From NCBI RefSeq assembly GCF_012516375.2, contig NZ_CP051204.2, forward strand, positions 7,068,001-7,132,000: 64,000 bases of DNA, given 5' to 3'. Of this stretch, positions 51,301 through 60,833 are shown one piece after another. Position numbers and translations under genes: made by a program. Each line of letters opens with the position of its first letter. The stretch's first letter is position 1. The stretch is from Chitinophaga oryzae (GTDB lineage: Bacteria > Bacteroidota > Bacteroidia > Chitinophagales > Chitinophagaceae). Below the pieces are notes generated by a model that did no database searches, had not been told where the DNA came from, and worked only from the letters and a program-made list of their open reading frames with translations.

Positions 51301-51461
51301 GTGGTTCCTTTTGAGGTGCCTTTCACGAGGATGTTCACACCTGAGAGGGGTTGACCGGTATCGTCTGTTACCTTACCGGTAATGGCCTGTTGCGCCCAAA
51401 CCACGGGAGTGGCCAGCAACAATAACGCGAACAACAGCACATGAGTAGCGTTTCTGATCAT
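48352..51461 (-). pseudogene. SusC/RagA-family transporter, frame broken by one missing base
   Basis: The N-terminal part (51461 down to about 51222) encodes a signal peptide (VLLFALLLLATPVVWAQQ) and regulatory-like domain (ITGKVTDDTGQPLSGVNI, VFRYLGFLP) and then stops at TAG 51207-51209. The remaining 932 codons (from about 51222 to 48352) carry the plug (ISVLKGGTAAALYGSRASN) and barrel ending LNLNVKF. Restoring one C to the minus-strand CCCC at 51225-51222 yields FLPREVPVGNESQLTITL and a single intact frame of about 1037 codons. Everything else about the gene looks functional, and it heads an operon with SusD, so a sequencing error is as likely as a true mutation. Confidence 0.85.
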
Positions 51462-51632
51462 GTTTAATGCGATAAAAGTGAAGAAATAAACCGGGGATGG
51501 TTTTGGTTGAAAGTGTTCCGGCAGAGGGGGTGAGGTGCCACAAAACCGGAACTGTATCAGATAACAACAGGACACGGCTTTTTGTTCCCGCAAGTATCAC
51601 AGGAACAGGAAGATATGATGAGGATGGGTGGG

Positions 51633-52658
51633 TTATTTTTTACCGGGATCGGAAGAAGCCCTGACGATCAAGGCAGGTTCCAGTACAATCTGGCGGGGAG
51701 TAGCGGATGGGTGATTGAGTTCCTGCATCAGCACTTCCACGATGTTTTTGCCTATTTCTGTAATCGGTTGCGCCACGCAGGTGATAGACGGGCTGTGGAG
51801 GCGGAAGAGGTCGTGGTCGTCGAAGCTGGCCACGCCGATCTGCGGTCCTATTTCCCAGCCGAGGGAGCGGATGCTTTCGATGCCGTAGATACCGAGGTAG
51901 TTGGTAGCGAAGAATACCGCATCGAGGCCTTTGATGGAGGTGAGGAATTTTTTGATTTCCGTGTTGAAAGCTTCGCGTTCCAGTTCAAACGGTATTTTTT
52001 TAACGAGGCTTTTATTAAAAGGGAGATGATGATCTTTGAGAGCCGCTGTAAATCCATCGAGACGGTCTTTCATCTGTATCTGGTCGGAGGTGATGGTGAC
52101 GATCGCGATTTTTTTATAGCCCTGGTTGGCCAGGTGGCTGGTGACGTTGTAGGCGCCCTGGTAGTTGTCGACCACCACGTAGTGGGAGCTCACATGCGGG
52201 AAATAGCGGTCCATGAGCACTACCGGTTTGGAAGTGGCCTTGAGTTGTTCTATGTCCTTGTCCAGGTTTTTGGTAGGCGTTACGATATAGGCGTCTACCT
52301 GGCGGTACTTGAGTACTTCCAGGAGTCCTTTCGCTTTTTCGGTATTGTCTTCCGTACTGCCGTACAGCACTTTATAGCCGTGCTTGTCCGCTTCGTCTTC
52401 CATTACTTTCGCAAGGCTGGCGAAGAAGTTATTGGCAATATCTTCCACAATGAGGCCGATGGTTTTGGTTTTTCCTGTGCGAAGGCCGCGTGCCAGCTGA
52501 TTTGGTTTGTACTTGAGCCGGGAAGCTATTTTCTGGATTTTTTTGCTTACCTGCTCGCTGATCCGCTTCTCTTTCGCTTTGCCGTTTAGCACAAACGAGA
52601 CAGTCGTAGGAGAAACCCCTGCCTGTTTTGCGATATCTTTAATAGAGATTCCTTTCAT
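51633..52658 (-). CDS. LacI-family transcriptional regulator
   Basis: A 341-residue LacI/GalR regulator. The helix-turn-helix and hinge are at residues 1-60 (ISIKDIAKQAGVSPTTVSFV, LKYKPNQLARGLRTGKT). The periplasmic-binding-like ligand domain follows (IGLIVEDIANNFFASLAKVM, VLMDRYFPHVSSHYVVVDN, GVASFDDHDLFRLHSPSITC). An ATG three codons upstream is also possible. It sits between a SusC-SusD operon on the same strand and a divergent AraC gene. A 16-bp palindrome 12 nt before its ATG is a good candidate operator. It probably represses the neighbouring uptake operon in response to its sugar. Confidence 0.92.
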   Translation of the reverse strand: MKGISIKDIAKQAGVSPTTVSFVLNGKAKEKRISEQVSKKIQKIASRLKYKPNQLARGLRTGKTKTIGLIVEDIANNFFASLAKVMEDEADKHGYKVLYGSTEDNTEKAKGLLEVLKYRQVDAYIVTPTKNLDKDIEQLKATSKPVVLMDRYFPHVSSHYVVVDNYQGAYNVTSHLANQGYKKIAIVTITSDQIQMKDRLDGFTAALKDHHLPFNKSLVKKIPFELEREAFNTEIKKFLTSIKGLDAVFFATNYLGIYGIESIRSLGWEIGPQIGVASFDDHDLFRLHSPSITCVAQPITEIGKNIVEVLMQELNHPSATPRQIVLEPALIVRASSDPGKK

Positions 52659-52670
52659 AGACAACAAATG

Positions 52671-52686
52671 CTATATCGATTTAGCC
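52671..52686. promoter_or_regulatory. Candidate LacI-family operator
   Basis: gctatatcgatttagc is a 16-bp near-perfect palindrome (GCTAnATCGATnTAGC) with a central CG, the general shape of LacI-family operators. It lies 12 nt upstream of the LacI-type gene. Confidence 0.5.
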
Positions 52687-52921
52687 CAGCGTAATTTACA
52701 AAATGAAAGCTGAAATTTACATTCTTGCGCCAATTATTCCAAAAAACTTGCTAAATCTTATAAACAGGGATAAGCGGCAGGTATATGACATTTAAGGGTC
52801 ATTTTCGCAATAATGATATTTTTTTAACCAATTTTTAATAATTTGGCAACATTCATAGGACAATGGCAATACTAAACAAGGGAATTGCCAGGATAACACT
52901 CGTTTAAAAATTAATACTTGA

Positions 52922-53796
52922 ATGAAACCCATTCTTATTAAAGTTGGGGCTTTTGCCGATAATCAGATCACCATCATAGAACGATGTGATCCGTATTTTA
53001 ACACGCCTTTCCACTTCCACCCGGAGTGCGAACTGGTGTTTGTTACGGAGAGCCACGGGAAGAGGATTGTTGGGGACAGCATCGAGAGCTTTGAGGAGGG
53101 CGATATGGTGTTTCTGGGGCCGCACATCCCCACGTTTGGTATAATGAGGAAGAGTACTATAAGGGCGATGAGAACCTGAAGGCCCGTTCTGTGGTGATTT
53201 ATTTTCCTAAAGATATTTTTGGTGAGAAGTTTTACGGTCTCCCGGAAACCAAAGCGCTGAGCGAGCTGTTTCATCGCGCGCAGCGCGGGATGAAAATTAT
53301 AGGGCCCACGTATGACAAACTGAAACCGGAAATACTGTCCCTTCCCAAAAAAGAGGGGCTGGACAGGATTATTTCGCTGCTCAGCATCCTGAAAACGCTG
53401 TCAGAAACGCGCGACTGCTACTATCTGGCCAGCACAGGGTATTCCCACGCCTACAACGTAAAAGACAACCATAAAATAGACGAGGTATTTAAATATGTGA
53501 TGAACAACTTCTCCAAGGAGATATCCCTGCAGGATGTGGCCAGCATCACGAACCTCTCGCCGCAGTCTTTCTGCCGTTTCTTTAAGAACCGCACCAAAAA
53601 ATCTTTTGTACAGTTCCTGAACGAAGTACGGATAGGTCATGCCTGCAAGCGTTTGACCGAAGAGGACTGGTCTATTGCAGAAATCGCTTACTCCTGCGGA
53701 TTCAAGAACCTGTCCAATTTTAACCGGTTTTTTAAAGAGATTGTGGGAAAAACACCCAAGGAATACAAGAACGAGCTGCGGCTGAAGGAAGCATAA
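52922..53796 (+). pseudogene. AraC-family transcriptional regulator, frame broken by one missing base
   Basis: The first 86 codons (52922-53179) encode a cupin-like sensor domain (NTPFHFHPECELVFVTESHG, GDMVFLGPHIP). The remaining region, continuing at 53131 in the next frame back, encodes VWYNEEEYYKGDENLKARS, then VVIYFPKDIFGEKFYGLPE, and the AraC helix-turn-helix pair (SLQDVASITNLSPQSFCRFF, IAEIAYSCGFKNLSNFNRFF). Adding one C to the CCCC at 53128-53131 restores HIPHVWYNEEEYY and one 291-residue regulator. All domain motifs are otherwise intact. It is divergent from the LacI gene and would have been a local regulator of the Sus-type loci. Confidence 0.85.
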
Positions 53797-53799
53797 AAT

Positions 53800-53905
53800 A
53801 TTTAGGGATTTTTTGATTTACGGATTTTGGGATCCATCGAATGATAGCTGCTAGATAAAATTGTTCGATAAATCCCAAAATCCGCAAATCAAAAAATCCC
53901 TAAAT
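53800..53905. repeat. ATTTAGGGATTTTTTGATTT inverted-repeat element
   Basis: The 34-nt arm 53800-53833 matches the reverse complement of 53872-53905 with one mismatch, around a 38-nt loop. The ends atttagggattttttgattt and aaatcaaaaaatccctaaat are identical to those of the copy at 35719-35871. It begins 4 nt after the AraC stop codon. Confidence 0.9.
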
Positions 53906-53970
53906 GGAAATTTCTTCTTACTTTCAACGGTAGTAATTCAACCAAAACATCTAATTGCTACTGTAATTCA

Positions 53971-54561
53971 ATGTTGAGCAGTTATTCAGATAACCAGTTA
54001 GTGTCGCTGCTCAAAAGCGACGACAGTGCTGCCTTCAATGCCATCTATGACCGCTACAGTAAAATGTTGTATCTCTTTATATACAGCAAGCTGGATGCGG
54101 GGGAGATCAGTAAGGACGTGCTGCAGGACCTGTTTATTTCCCTGTGGGAGAAACGTCATTCCCTTGTACTGAAAGAATCGCTTAAATCCTACCTCTACCA
54201 GGCGGCCCGGCACAAGATCATCGATATTTACCGGAAAAACGCCACCTACCGGAAATACCTGCAGCAATTGATTGAACACTTTGACGCACAGCCGCATTCT
54301 GTGGAAGACACGGTGGATTACAAAGCCAGATCGCAGGAGCTGTTTGAAGCAATCAACCATTTGCCGGAAAAAATGAAGGAAATTTTCATGCTGAGCAGGT
54401 TTGAAAATCTCTCTATAGAACAGATTTCCAACCATCTGGGACTTTCCCAGCAAACGGTGAAGAACCAGATCACCAAAGCCCTCAAGATATTACGGGCCAG
54501 CTATGCGCAAACCGACGTTATATTGCTTGTCATTTCGGTTATTTTCACTGCCAACCGTTAA
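53971..54561 (+). CDS. FecI-type ECF sigma factor
   Basis: A 196-residue ECF sigma factor of the Bacteroidota FecI-like group. Region 2 is at residues about 20-90 (YDRYSKMLYLFIYSKLD, DVLQDLFISLWEKRH, SYLYQAARHKIIDIYRK) and region 4 is at about 125-175 (MKEIFMLSRFENLSIEQISN, HLGLSQQTVKNQITKALKIL). It has a hydrophobic C-terminal extension (DVILLVISVIFTANR), common in this group. A FecR anti-sigma gene and a SusC gene with an STN domain follow in order, so it takes part in cell-surface signalling that switches on the downstream uptake locus when substrate binds. Confidence 0.94.
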   Translation: MLSSYSDNQLVSLLKSDDSAAFNAIYDRYSKMLYLFIYSKLDAGEISKDVLQDLFISLWEKRHSLVLKESLKSYLYQAARHKIIDIYRKNATYRKYLQQLIEHFDAQPHSVEDTVDYKARSQELFEAINHLPEKMKEIFMLSRFENLSIEQISNHLGLSQQTVKNQITKALKILRASYAQTDVILLVISVIFTANR

Positions 54562-54640
54562 TTTTTGCAAAATATTCCTGTATTGCCATGGTACTAATTC
54601 CACGTTACCACGACTTACTATCATCCAAAAACGCTATCAG

Positions 54641-55660
54641 GTGGACACAGAACAGATAAAAATATTGCTGGAGCGATATCAACAGGGGGACTGCTCACCG
54701 GAGGAAGCGAAAATCATAGAACAGTGGTTTGAACAGATCAACAGTCACCAGTCAACCATCGCAGACGAGCAGGCGCTCGATCTGGAGCTGGAAGAGGTGA
54801 AACTGCGTATCCGGGAACAGATCACGCCGGCGCCCCGGGTGCGCCGCCTGCGGCCCTGGCTGCTATCAGCTGCCGCTGCTGCTGCCATTATCGTGGCGGC
54901 AGGCCTGTTCTGGTTTAACAGCAACCGACATACGGCCACTCCCGCCAACGCACCGCTGGCCCATCACCCGGCCACCGGCAGTAACCGCGTGGTGAAAGAC
55001 GGCTTCGTGGAAATTACGACGCTCAAAGGACACCAGGAAAATATCACACTGGAAGACGGCAGTACCGTGGCCCTCAATGCCAACAGTAAGCTGCGTTATC
55101 CTGAGAAATTCAGCGCCACCGAAAGAAGCGTGTACCTCGACGAAGGGGAAGCTTTCTTTAATGCAGCGCCCGACGCCAACCGACATTTTGTGGTACGCAC
55201 CACCGAACTGGCCACCACCGCATTAGGCACCACCTTTAACATCCGCGCCTATAGTACTGAAAATAAAGTCACGGTAGCCCTGCTCACCGGCAAAGTGAAA
55301 ATAGACCCGCTGCAGAACAGCCAGTCCGCCCGCTCTTTTGTGCTGCTCCCGAGCGAACAAATCAGCTACGATCGCCAGCTGCTGAGCATCGTCAAAACAT
55401 CTTTTGCCAAACCGGAAGAAATTACCGGCTGGAAGCAAGGTTATCTTGTATTCAAAGACGCACCTTATATTGAGCTCATGACCGGTATCGAGAACCGTTA
55501 CGGTGTGACCATCATCAATGAAAGCAGCAAAACAGCATGGAATTATACCGGCAATTTCAGAAATGAAAGCTTATCCGAAGTAATGGACATTATCTGTATC
55601 GCTAAATCCTTATCATATACCATTAAAAAAGACACCGTTTATCTTGTAAATAAAAAATAG
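54641..55660 (+). CDS. FecR-family anti-sigma factor
   Basis: A 339-residue membrane protein that holds or activates the FecI-type sigma factor. The cytoplasmic N-terminus (LLERYQQGDCSPEEAKIIEQ, WFEQI) binds sigma, and one membrane span lies near residues 70-90 (WLLSAAAAAAIIVAAGLFWF). The periplasmic FecR domain follows (ITTLKGHQENITLEDGSTV, LNANSKLRYPEKF, VYLDEGEAFFNAAPD, FVVRTTELATTALGTTFNIR). A C-terminal STN-contacting region ends the protein. The open frame reaches back to 54503 inside the sigma gene, but GTG at 54641 gives the normal N-terminus. It ends 6 nt before the SusC gene it signals with. Confidence 0.93.
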   Translation: MDTEQIKILLERYQQGDCSPEEAKIIEQWFEQINSHQSTIADEQALDLELEEVKLRIREQITPAPRVRRLRPWLLSAAAAAAIIVAAGLFWFNSNRHTATPANAPLAHHPATGSNRVVKDGFVEITTLKGHQENITLEDGSTVALNANSKLRYPEKFSATERSVYLDEGEAFFNAAPDANRHFVVRTTELATTALGTTFNIRAYSTENKVTVALLTGKVKIDPLQNSQSARSFVLLPSEQISYDRQLLSIVKTSFAKPEEITGWKQGYLVFKDAPYIELMTGIENRYGVTIINESSKTAWNYTGNFRNESLSEVMDIICIAKSLSYTIKKDTVYLVNKK

Positions 55661-55666
55661 ACTCAT

Positions 55667-58600
55667 ATGAGGGTAAAGCCTTACCCCATAACATGGTTTA
55701 TATCCATGGGGTTAATGCTGACACTGCTGCTGGCCGGTAGCTTGAACACCCTGAGTAGCGCGTTTGCCGAGGAAATACAGCAGCCGCCATCGACAATTGT
55801 TGTCAGTATCCAGGCTAAAAACAAAAACCTGGAAGACGTGATGACCGAAATATCGGTAAAAACCGGGCTGAACTTCCACTACGACAAAACTGATCTTAAC
55901 CTGAAGAAAAAGGTTACGCTCAACTGCACCAAAACACCTATAGATGAAGTTCTGGCGTTGTTATCAGCACAAACCGGATTGAAGTTTACCCGCATCAGCA
56001 ACAAAATCATTGTAGGAGCCGACATTGAAACAGGCGGCACGTCAACCGTCGACCTGTTAAAGCACGTTTCACTGGAAAGAGAAATCACCGGTACCGTACG
56101 CGATAATAAAGGCACGCCGCTTCAGGGAGTAACCGTTCAAATCAGGAACAGCAGCAAAGGAACACAAACAGACGCCGACGCCGGGTTCAGCATTAGTGCC
56201 AACCCCGGCGACGTATTGTTATTCAGTTACGTGGGATATCTGACACGCGAAGTCACCGTAGGCACCAACAGCCAAATCAATATTACACTTCACGAAAACA
56301 TCAAGGCACTCGGGGAACTGGTTGTCACTGCCCTCGGCATACAGAAAAAATCGAGGGAACTGCCCTACTCCACCCAGCAGCTGGATGGCGACGACCTCTC
56401 CCTCGTCAAAGACGCCAATTTCATGAACTGCATCTCCGGTAAAGCTGCCGGGGTATCCATTACCCGCAACGCCTCCGGTATCGGCGGCACCGTCAGGGTA
56501 GTATTGCGCGGCAATAAATCCACCCGCGAAAACCAGCCCCTGTACATCGTTGACGGCGTACCATATGCCAATTATACCCCGTCGCAACCACAGGACGTAT
56601 GGGGACAGGCCAACAACACTATCGGCGGCGGCGGCCGCGACGGTGGCGACGGCATCTCCAACATCAACTCCGACGATATAGAAAGTGTCAGTATCCTCAA
56701 AGGCGCTTCCGCCGCCGCATTATACGGCAGCCAGGCGGCCAACGGCGTTATCCTTATCACCACCAAAAAAGGGAAACCTGGCAGAAGCCACATAGCCGTA
56801 GCATCCGACTTCACCATCGAAAAGCCTTCTATGTTACCCAGCCTTCAATACCGCTACGGACAAACAGAAGCGCCCTACGATTCTGTCAACAAACCCAAAC
56901 CCGGCTCCCTGGGCAGTTGGGGCGCCCCGGTAAAAGCCCCTGATCATGTAAAAGACTTCTATAACACCGGCGCTACCTGGATCAATACCATTTCCTTCAG
57001 CGGCGGTACAGAAACGGCACAAACCTATTTCTCCTACTCCAATACTACCAATAAAGGCATCCTGCCCACCGGCAAATTCAACCGGCATACGATCAATTTC
57101 CGGGAGACGCTCCGCCTGCTCAATAATAAGCTGGTGATGGACGCCAACGCTTCTTTCCTGGCACAGTCGTCTGTCAACCGCCTCTCGTCCGGGCTGTACT
57201 ACAGCCCTATCTCCGGCCTGTATGTCTTCCCCGCGGCCTCGATTTCAACGCCTATAAAAACCAGTTCGAATATTACGACACCGCCCGGAGCCTCTACATG
57301 CAGAACTGGTGGAACATCCGGCACGATAAAGAATGGATAGGCCAGGACGATCAGCAGAATCCCATGTGGGCGTTGCAACGCAACCGCCGGCTGGACAACC
57401 GCTACCGGGGCATGGCCTCCCTGGCGCTTAATTATCAGCTCAACAACTGGCTTTCCTTCAAGGGACGCGCCAGCTTCGACAAATCGCTGGACCAGTACGA
57501 ACTGGAAGCCTACGCCGGCACCCAGCGCGTACTGTCAGATTCCAACGGCCGCTATATTCTCGAAAAAGAATTCAACACCCAGCTATATGCCGATCTGATG
57601 GTCAATGCCAGCGGAAAAGTGAACCAGTGGCTGCATCTTGCCGGTAATGTGGGCGCCAGCATCACCGACATCAAAGCGCACGAACGCGCTTTCAATGGCG
57701 CCAATCCCAATGCAGAACCCGGCCTTATTTATCCCAATAAATTCTCCCTGTCCAACATCGCCGAAAAATCGCTGGACGCGCAGCACAGCGTGGAACAAAA
57801 ACAATTACAGGCCATTTTCGGCAATGCCCAGCTGGGCATCAAAAACTTCCTGTTCCTCGACCTTACCGGACGCAATGACTGGTCCAGCACCTTCGCCTTT
57901 ACACCTACCCTCGCGAAAGGCTACTTTTATTACTCACTGGGACTGTCGGCCATATGGACCGATATGTTTAAGCTGCCGAAAGTCTTTAACCTCCTGCGCA
58001 CACGCATCTCCTACGCCAAAGTAGGCAACGACATCGCCAGCTACGCCTCCAATCCGGCGCCGTTTACCATGCAGACCACCGCCGGCGTAAGCAGGGTACT
58101 GCTCAACCTCCGCACCCCCTACCCCGGCATACACCTGGAACCGGAAGACAACCGCTCTTTCGAGGCCGGACTGGAAGTACACCTGTTCAACAACAGGCTC
58201 AATGCGGACATCACCGTCTACAAAAACAATAACTACAAACAATACATGGAAGTGCCCGCGCCTCCCGGTTCCGGATTCATGACCTATTACCTCAATATGG
58301 GCAATATCCAGAACAAGGGGCTGGAAGCATCCATAAGCGCGACACCCGTACAGGCCAAGGGGTTCACCTGGACCAGCACCATCAACTTCTCCACCAACCG
58401 CAACATTGTATTGCAGCTGAGCAATAAGAAAATCGCCGGCGCCGATACCAGCAATATGTTTACGCTTACCGACTTTGGCGTTAATATGTTTGGCTCCTTT
58501 ATCCAGGAAGGCGGTTCCTGGGGCGATATCTATTCCAACAAAGAACTGAAGCGAAATGACAAAGGCCAGGTGATTGTGGACGAAAACGGGAAGCTTTCTA

Positions 58601-59151
58601 CCACAGGCACTTTCAAGAAAGTGGGCAACCCCAATCCTGACTTCATGCTCGGATGGAACAACAGCTTCTACTACCGCAATTTCACTTTGAGCTTCCTGGT
58701 AGACGGCCGTTTCGGTGGTAAAGTCATGAGCGTTACACAGGCAGTGCTGGATTATTACGGCGTGAGCGAAGTGACCGCCAAAGCCCGCGACAACGGCGGT
58801 GTGGCGCTCAATGCCGTGCTGGCGGACGGCACCCCTTACACCGGGAAAGTAGACGCCGCCAACTACTACACCATTATCGGCGGCCGCTCCGGCATCGGAG
58901 AAATGTATATGTACAATGCCACCAACATCCGGCTGCGGGAGCTAAGCCTCAGCTACCTGGTCCCGCTAAAATGGAAATGGCTGCGCAGTATGCGGGCAGG
59001 CATTATCGGCAGGAACCTCTTTTTCTTTAAGCTCGACGCTCCTTTTGACCCGGAAGTCTCCATGGGTTCCGGCAACGGTCTTCAGGGCGTGGATGTATTC
59101 GGATTACCGCCCTTACGGAGTATGGGCATCAACTTAAAATTCGGATTCTAA
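55667..59151 (+). pseudogene. SusC/RagA-family transporter with STN signalling domain, frame broken by one missing base
   Basis: An N-terminal signal and STN domain (VVSIQAKNKNLEDVMTEISV, FHYDKTDLNLKKKVTLNC) marks it as a transducer for the upstream FecI/FecR pair. The regulatory-like domain (ITGTVRDNKGTPLQGVTVQI), plug (VSILKGASAAALYGSQAANG) and barrel follow. The frame stops early at about 57340. The rest of the barrel (from YVFP onward, QNWWNIRHDKEWIGQDDQQN, to NLKFGF at 59151) is one frame back. Restoring one C to the CCCC at 57229-57232 gives YVFPRGLDFNAYKNQ. The paralogue at 61209 reads YLFPRGRDLSPYKTY at this place, which supports that repair. Confidence 0.87.
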
Positions 59152-59163
59152 AATCTAACTATC

Positions 59164-60741
59164 ATGCGTAAACGGATCCATAGCATGCTGCTGGCGATAG
59201 CCTCCCTCGCGTTGGGCAGTGGCTGTACCGGAAAATTCACCGATATCAACAAAAATCCATATGATTTTTCCGAGAGTGACCTGAAAGGTGATTTTCAGCT
59301 GATGGGCGCTCCTATCACACAGGCGCAGCTGTACCTGTTGCGCTATAATGATCCGCCCACAGCGCAGCTGCAGCAGAATCTCAACGCTGATATTTTTTCG
59401 GGGTATATGATGTCGCCTACGCCTTTTGAAGGCAATATCAACAATATGAACTACGGCCTGCTCTACTACTGGAACGTTCATCCGTGGAACGAGGCGTATC
59501 GCTGGGTGATGAAGCCCTGTGTGTTTACACAGCAAAAGGCCGGGGACAAGTATCCTGATTTCTACGCCTGGGCCACCATCATGAAAGTAGAGGCCATGCA
59601 CCGTATCAGTGATATCTTCGGGCCTATTATTTACAAACATTTCGGGGAGATCAACAACGACAATGTTTTTGAGTACGATTCCCAGCAGCAGGCCTACTAT
59701 ACTTTTTTCCATGACCTGGACACCGCCATCAACCTGCTGACCGATTATGTGAACCGTGGCAACCCGCAGCGTTTTCAGGCGTTTGACCTGGTATATAAAG
59801 GCGACTATATCAAATGGATAAAGTTTGCCAACACCCTGCGGTTGCGGCTGGCAATCCGCATCAACGGCGCAGATGCAGCCAAAGCCAGAAAAGAAGGGGA
59901 AGCGGCGCTGAAACATCCGCTGGGGTTGTTGCAGGAGGCGAAAGAGAATTTCGCAGTGGACATTTCGCCGGTCACCCATCCGCTCAACATCATGTGTTAC
60001 ACCTGGGCCGACCTGCGCATGAGCGCTCCCATGGAATCGATACTCACGGGATACAACGATCCCCGCCTGCCGCATTATTTTGTGCATACCGACGAAGGGC
60101 AGGACATCTATCATGGTATCCGCAACGGTATCCGTATTTCTTTGAAAGAGCAGTATACCGGTTATTCCAAGCTGGCACGCCTGGAAAACAGGATCCAGTT
60201 CATGGCGGCGGCAGAAGCCTGGTTTCTCAAGGCAGAAGCGGCGCTGAACGGCTGGGAGGGCGCCGGCAGCGCGGTCTATAATTACGAAAAAGGCGTCAGC
60301 ACTTCTTTTGACCAATACAGCATCACTAACGTTGACGACTATCTGAAAAATGACAGCAGCCGGCCGAAGCCTTATGTAGACCCCAACAATAAGGAAAACA
60401 ATGTACCAGCGGGCAGCAAACATCTCAGCAGGATTACCATTAAGTGGGAGGAGCAGGCCACACAGGAAGAAAAGCTGGAGCGAATCATTACCCAGAAGTG
60501 GATCGCCATGTTCCCCGAGGGACAGGAAGCCTGGACGGAATTCCGCAGAACGGGTTATCCGAAACTATTTCCGGTGGTAATCAATAACAGCAACAATACG
60601 ATCAGCACGGAGAAATTCATCCGCCGCCTGCCGTTCCCCCAGATAGAAGAAGTCACCAACCCGCAGGCGCTGGGCCGCGCCAGGAAGATGCTGAGCGCGG
60701 GCGATAATGGCGGCACGCGGTTATGGTGGGACACCAAATAA
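59164..60741 (+). CDS. SusD/RagB-family outer-membrane lipoprotein (third locus)
   Basis: A 525-residue SusD-like_2 lipoprotein. The signal ends at the lipobox LALGSGC (Cys22), followed by TGKFTDINKNPYDFSESDLK. The core has YIKWIKFANTLRLRLAIRIN, typical of the branch, and the late IITQKWIAMFPEGQEAWTEF, with a C-terminal GTRLWWDTK. It starts 12 nt after the SusC gene with STN domain and is its partner for TonB-dependent uptake. A palindromic repeat that doubles as a terminator begins at its stop codon. Confidence 0.93.
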   Translation: MRKRIHSMLLAIASLALGSGCTGKFTDINKNPYDFSESDLKGDFQLMGAPITQAQLYLLRYNDPPTAQLQQNLNADIFSGYMMSPTPFEGNINNMNYGLLYYWNVHPWNEAYRWVMKPCVFTQQKAGDKYPDFYAWATIMKVEAMHRISDIFGPIIYKHFGEINNDNVFEYDSQQQAYYTFFHDLDTAINLLTDYVNRGNPQRFQAFDLVYKGDYIKWIKFANTLRLRLAIRINGADAAKARKEGEAALKHPLGLLQEAKENFAVDISPVTHPLNIMCYTWADLRMSAPMESILTGYNDPRLPHYFVHTDEGQDIYHGIRNGIRISLKEQYTGYSKLARLENRIQFMAAAEAWFLKAEAALNGWEGAGSAVYNYEKGVSTSFDQYSITNVDDYLKNDSSRPKPYVDPNNKENNVPAGSKHLSRITIKWEEQATQEEKLERIITQKWIAMFPEGQEAWTEFRRTGYPKLFPVVINNSNNTISTEKFIRRLPFPQIEEVTNPQALGRARKMLSAGDNGGTRLWWDTK

Positions 60742-60832
60742 TTACGAATTACGAATTGAGGGCTTGTTTATGGAAAGGTTATTAAGTGACCTTGCTGTAA
60801 GCAGGCCCTCAATTCGTAATTCGTAATTTTTT
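60740..60832 (+). terminator. AATTACG-repeat palindrome acting as terminator
   Basis: A 24-nt arm (60740-60763, aattacgaattacgaattga and gggc) is the exact reverse complement of 60805-60828, around a 41-nt loop, and is followed by eight T. It overlaps the SusD TAA stop (60739-60741). The arms consist of tandem AATTACG heptamers. Confidence 0.8.
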
Positions 60833-60833
60833 T

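Noticed and set aside
53800..53905. Insertion sequence or MITE with target-site duplication
   Set aside because: No transposase is present, loops of the copies are unrelated, and no matching flanking duplications are visible; described only as an inverted-repeat family.
48352..57340. Programmed -1 ribosomal frameshifting in the SusC and AraC genes
   Set aside because: The CCCC sites lack a slippery heptamer and a visible stimulatory structure, and the families are normally single-frame; a missing base is simpler.
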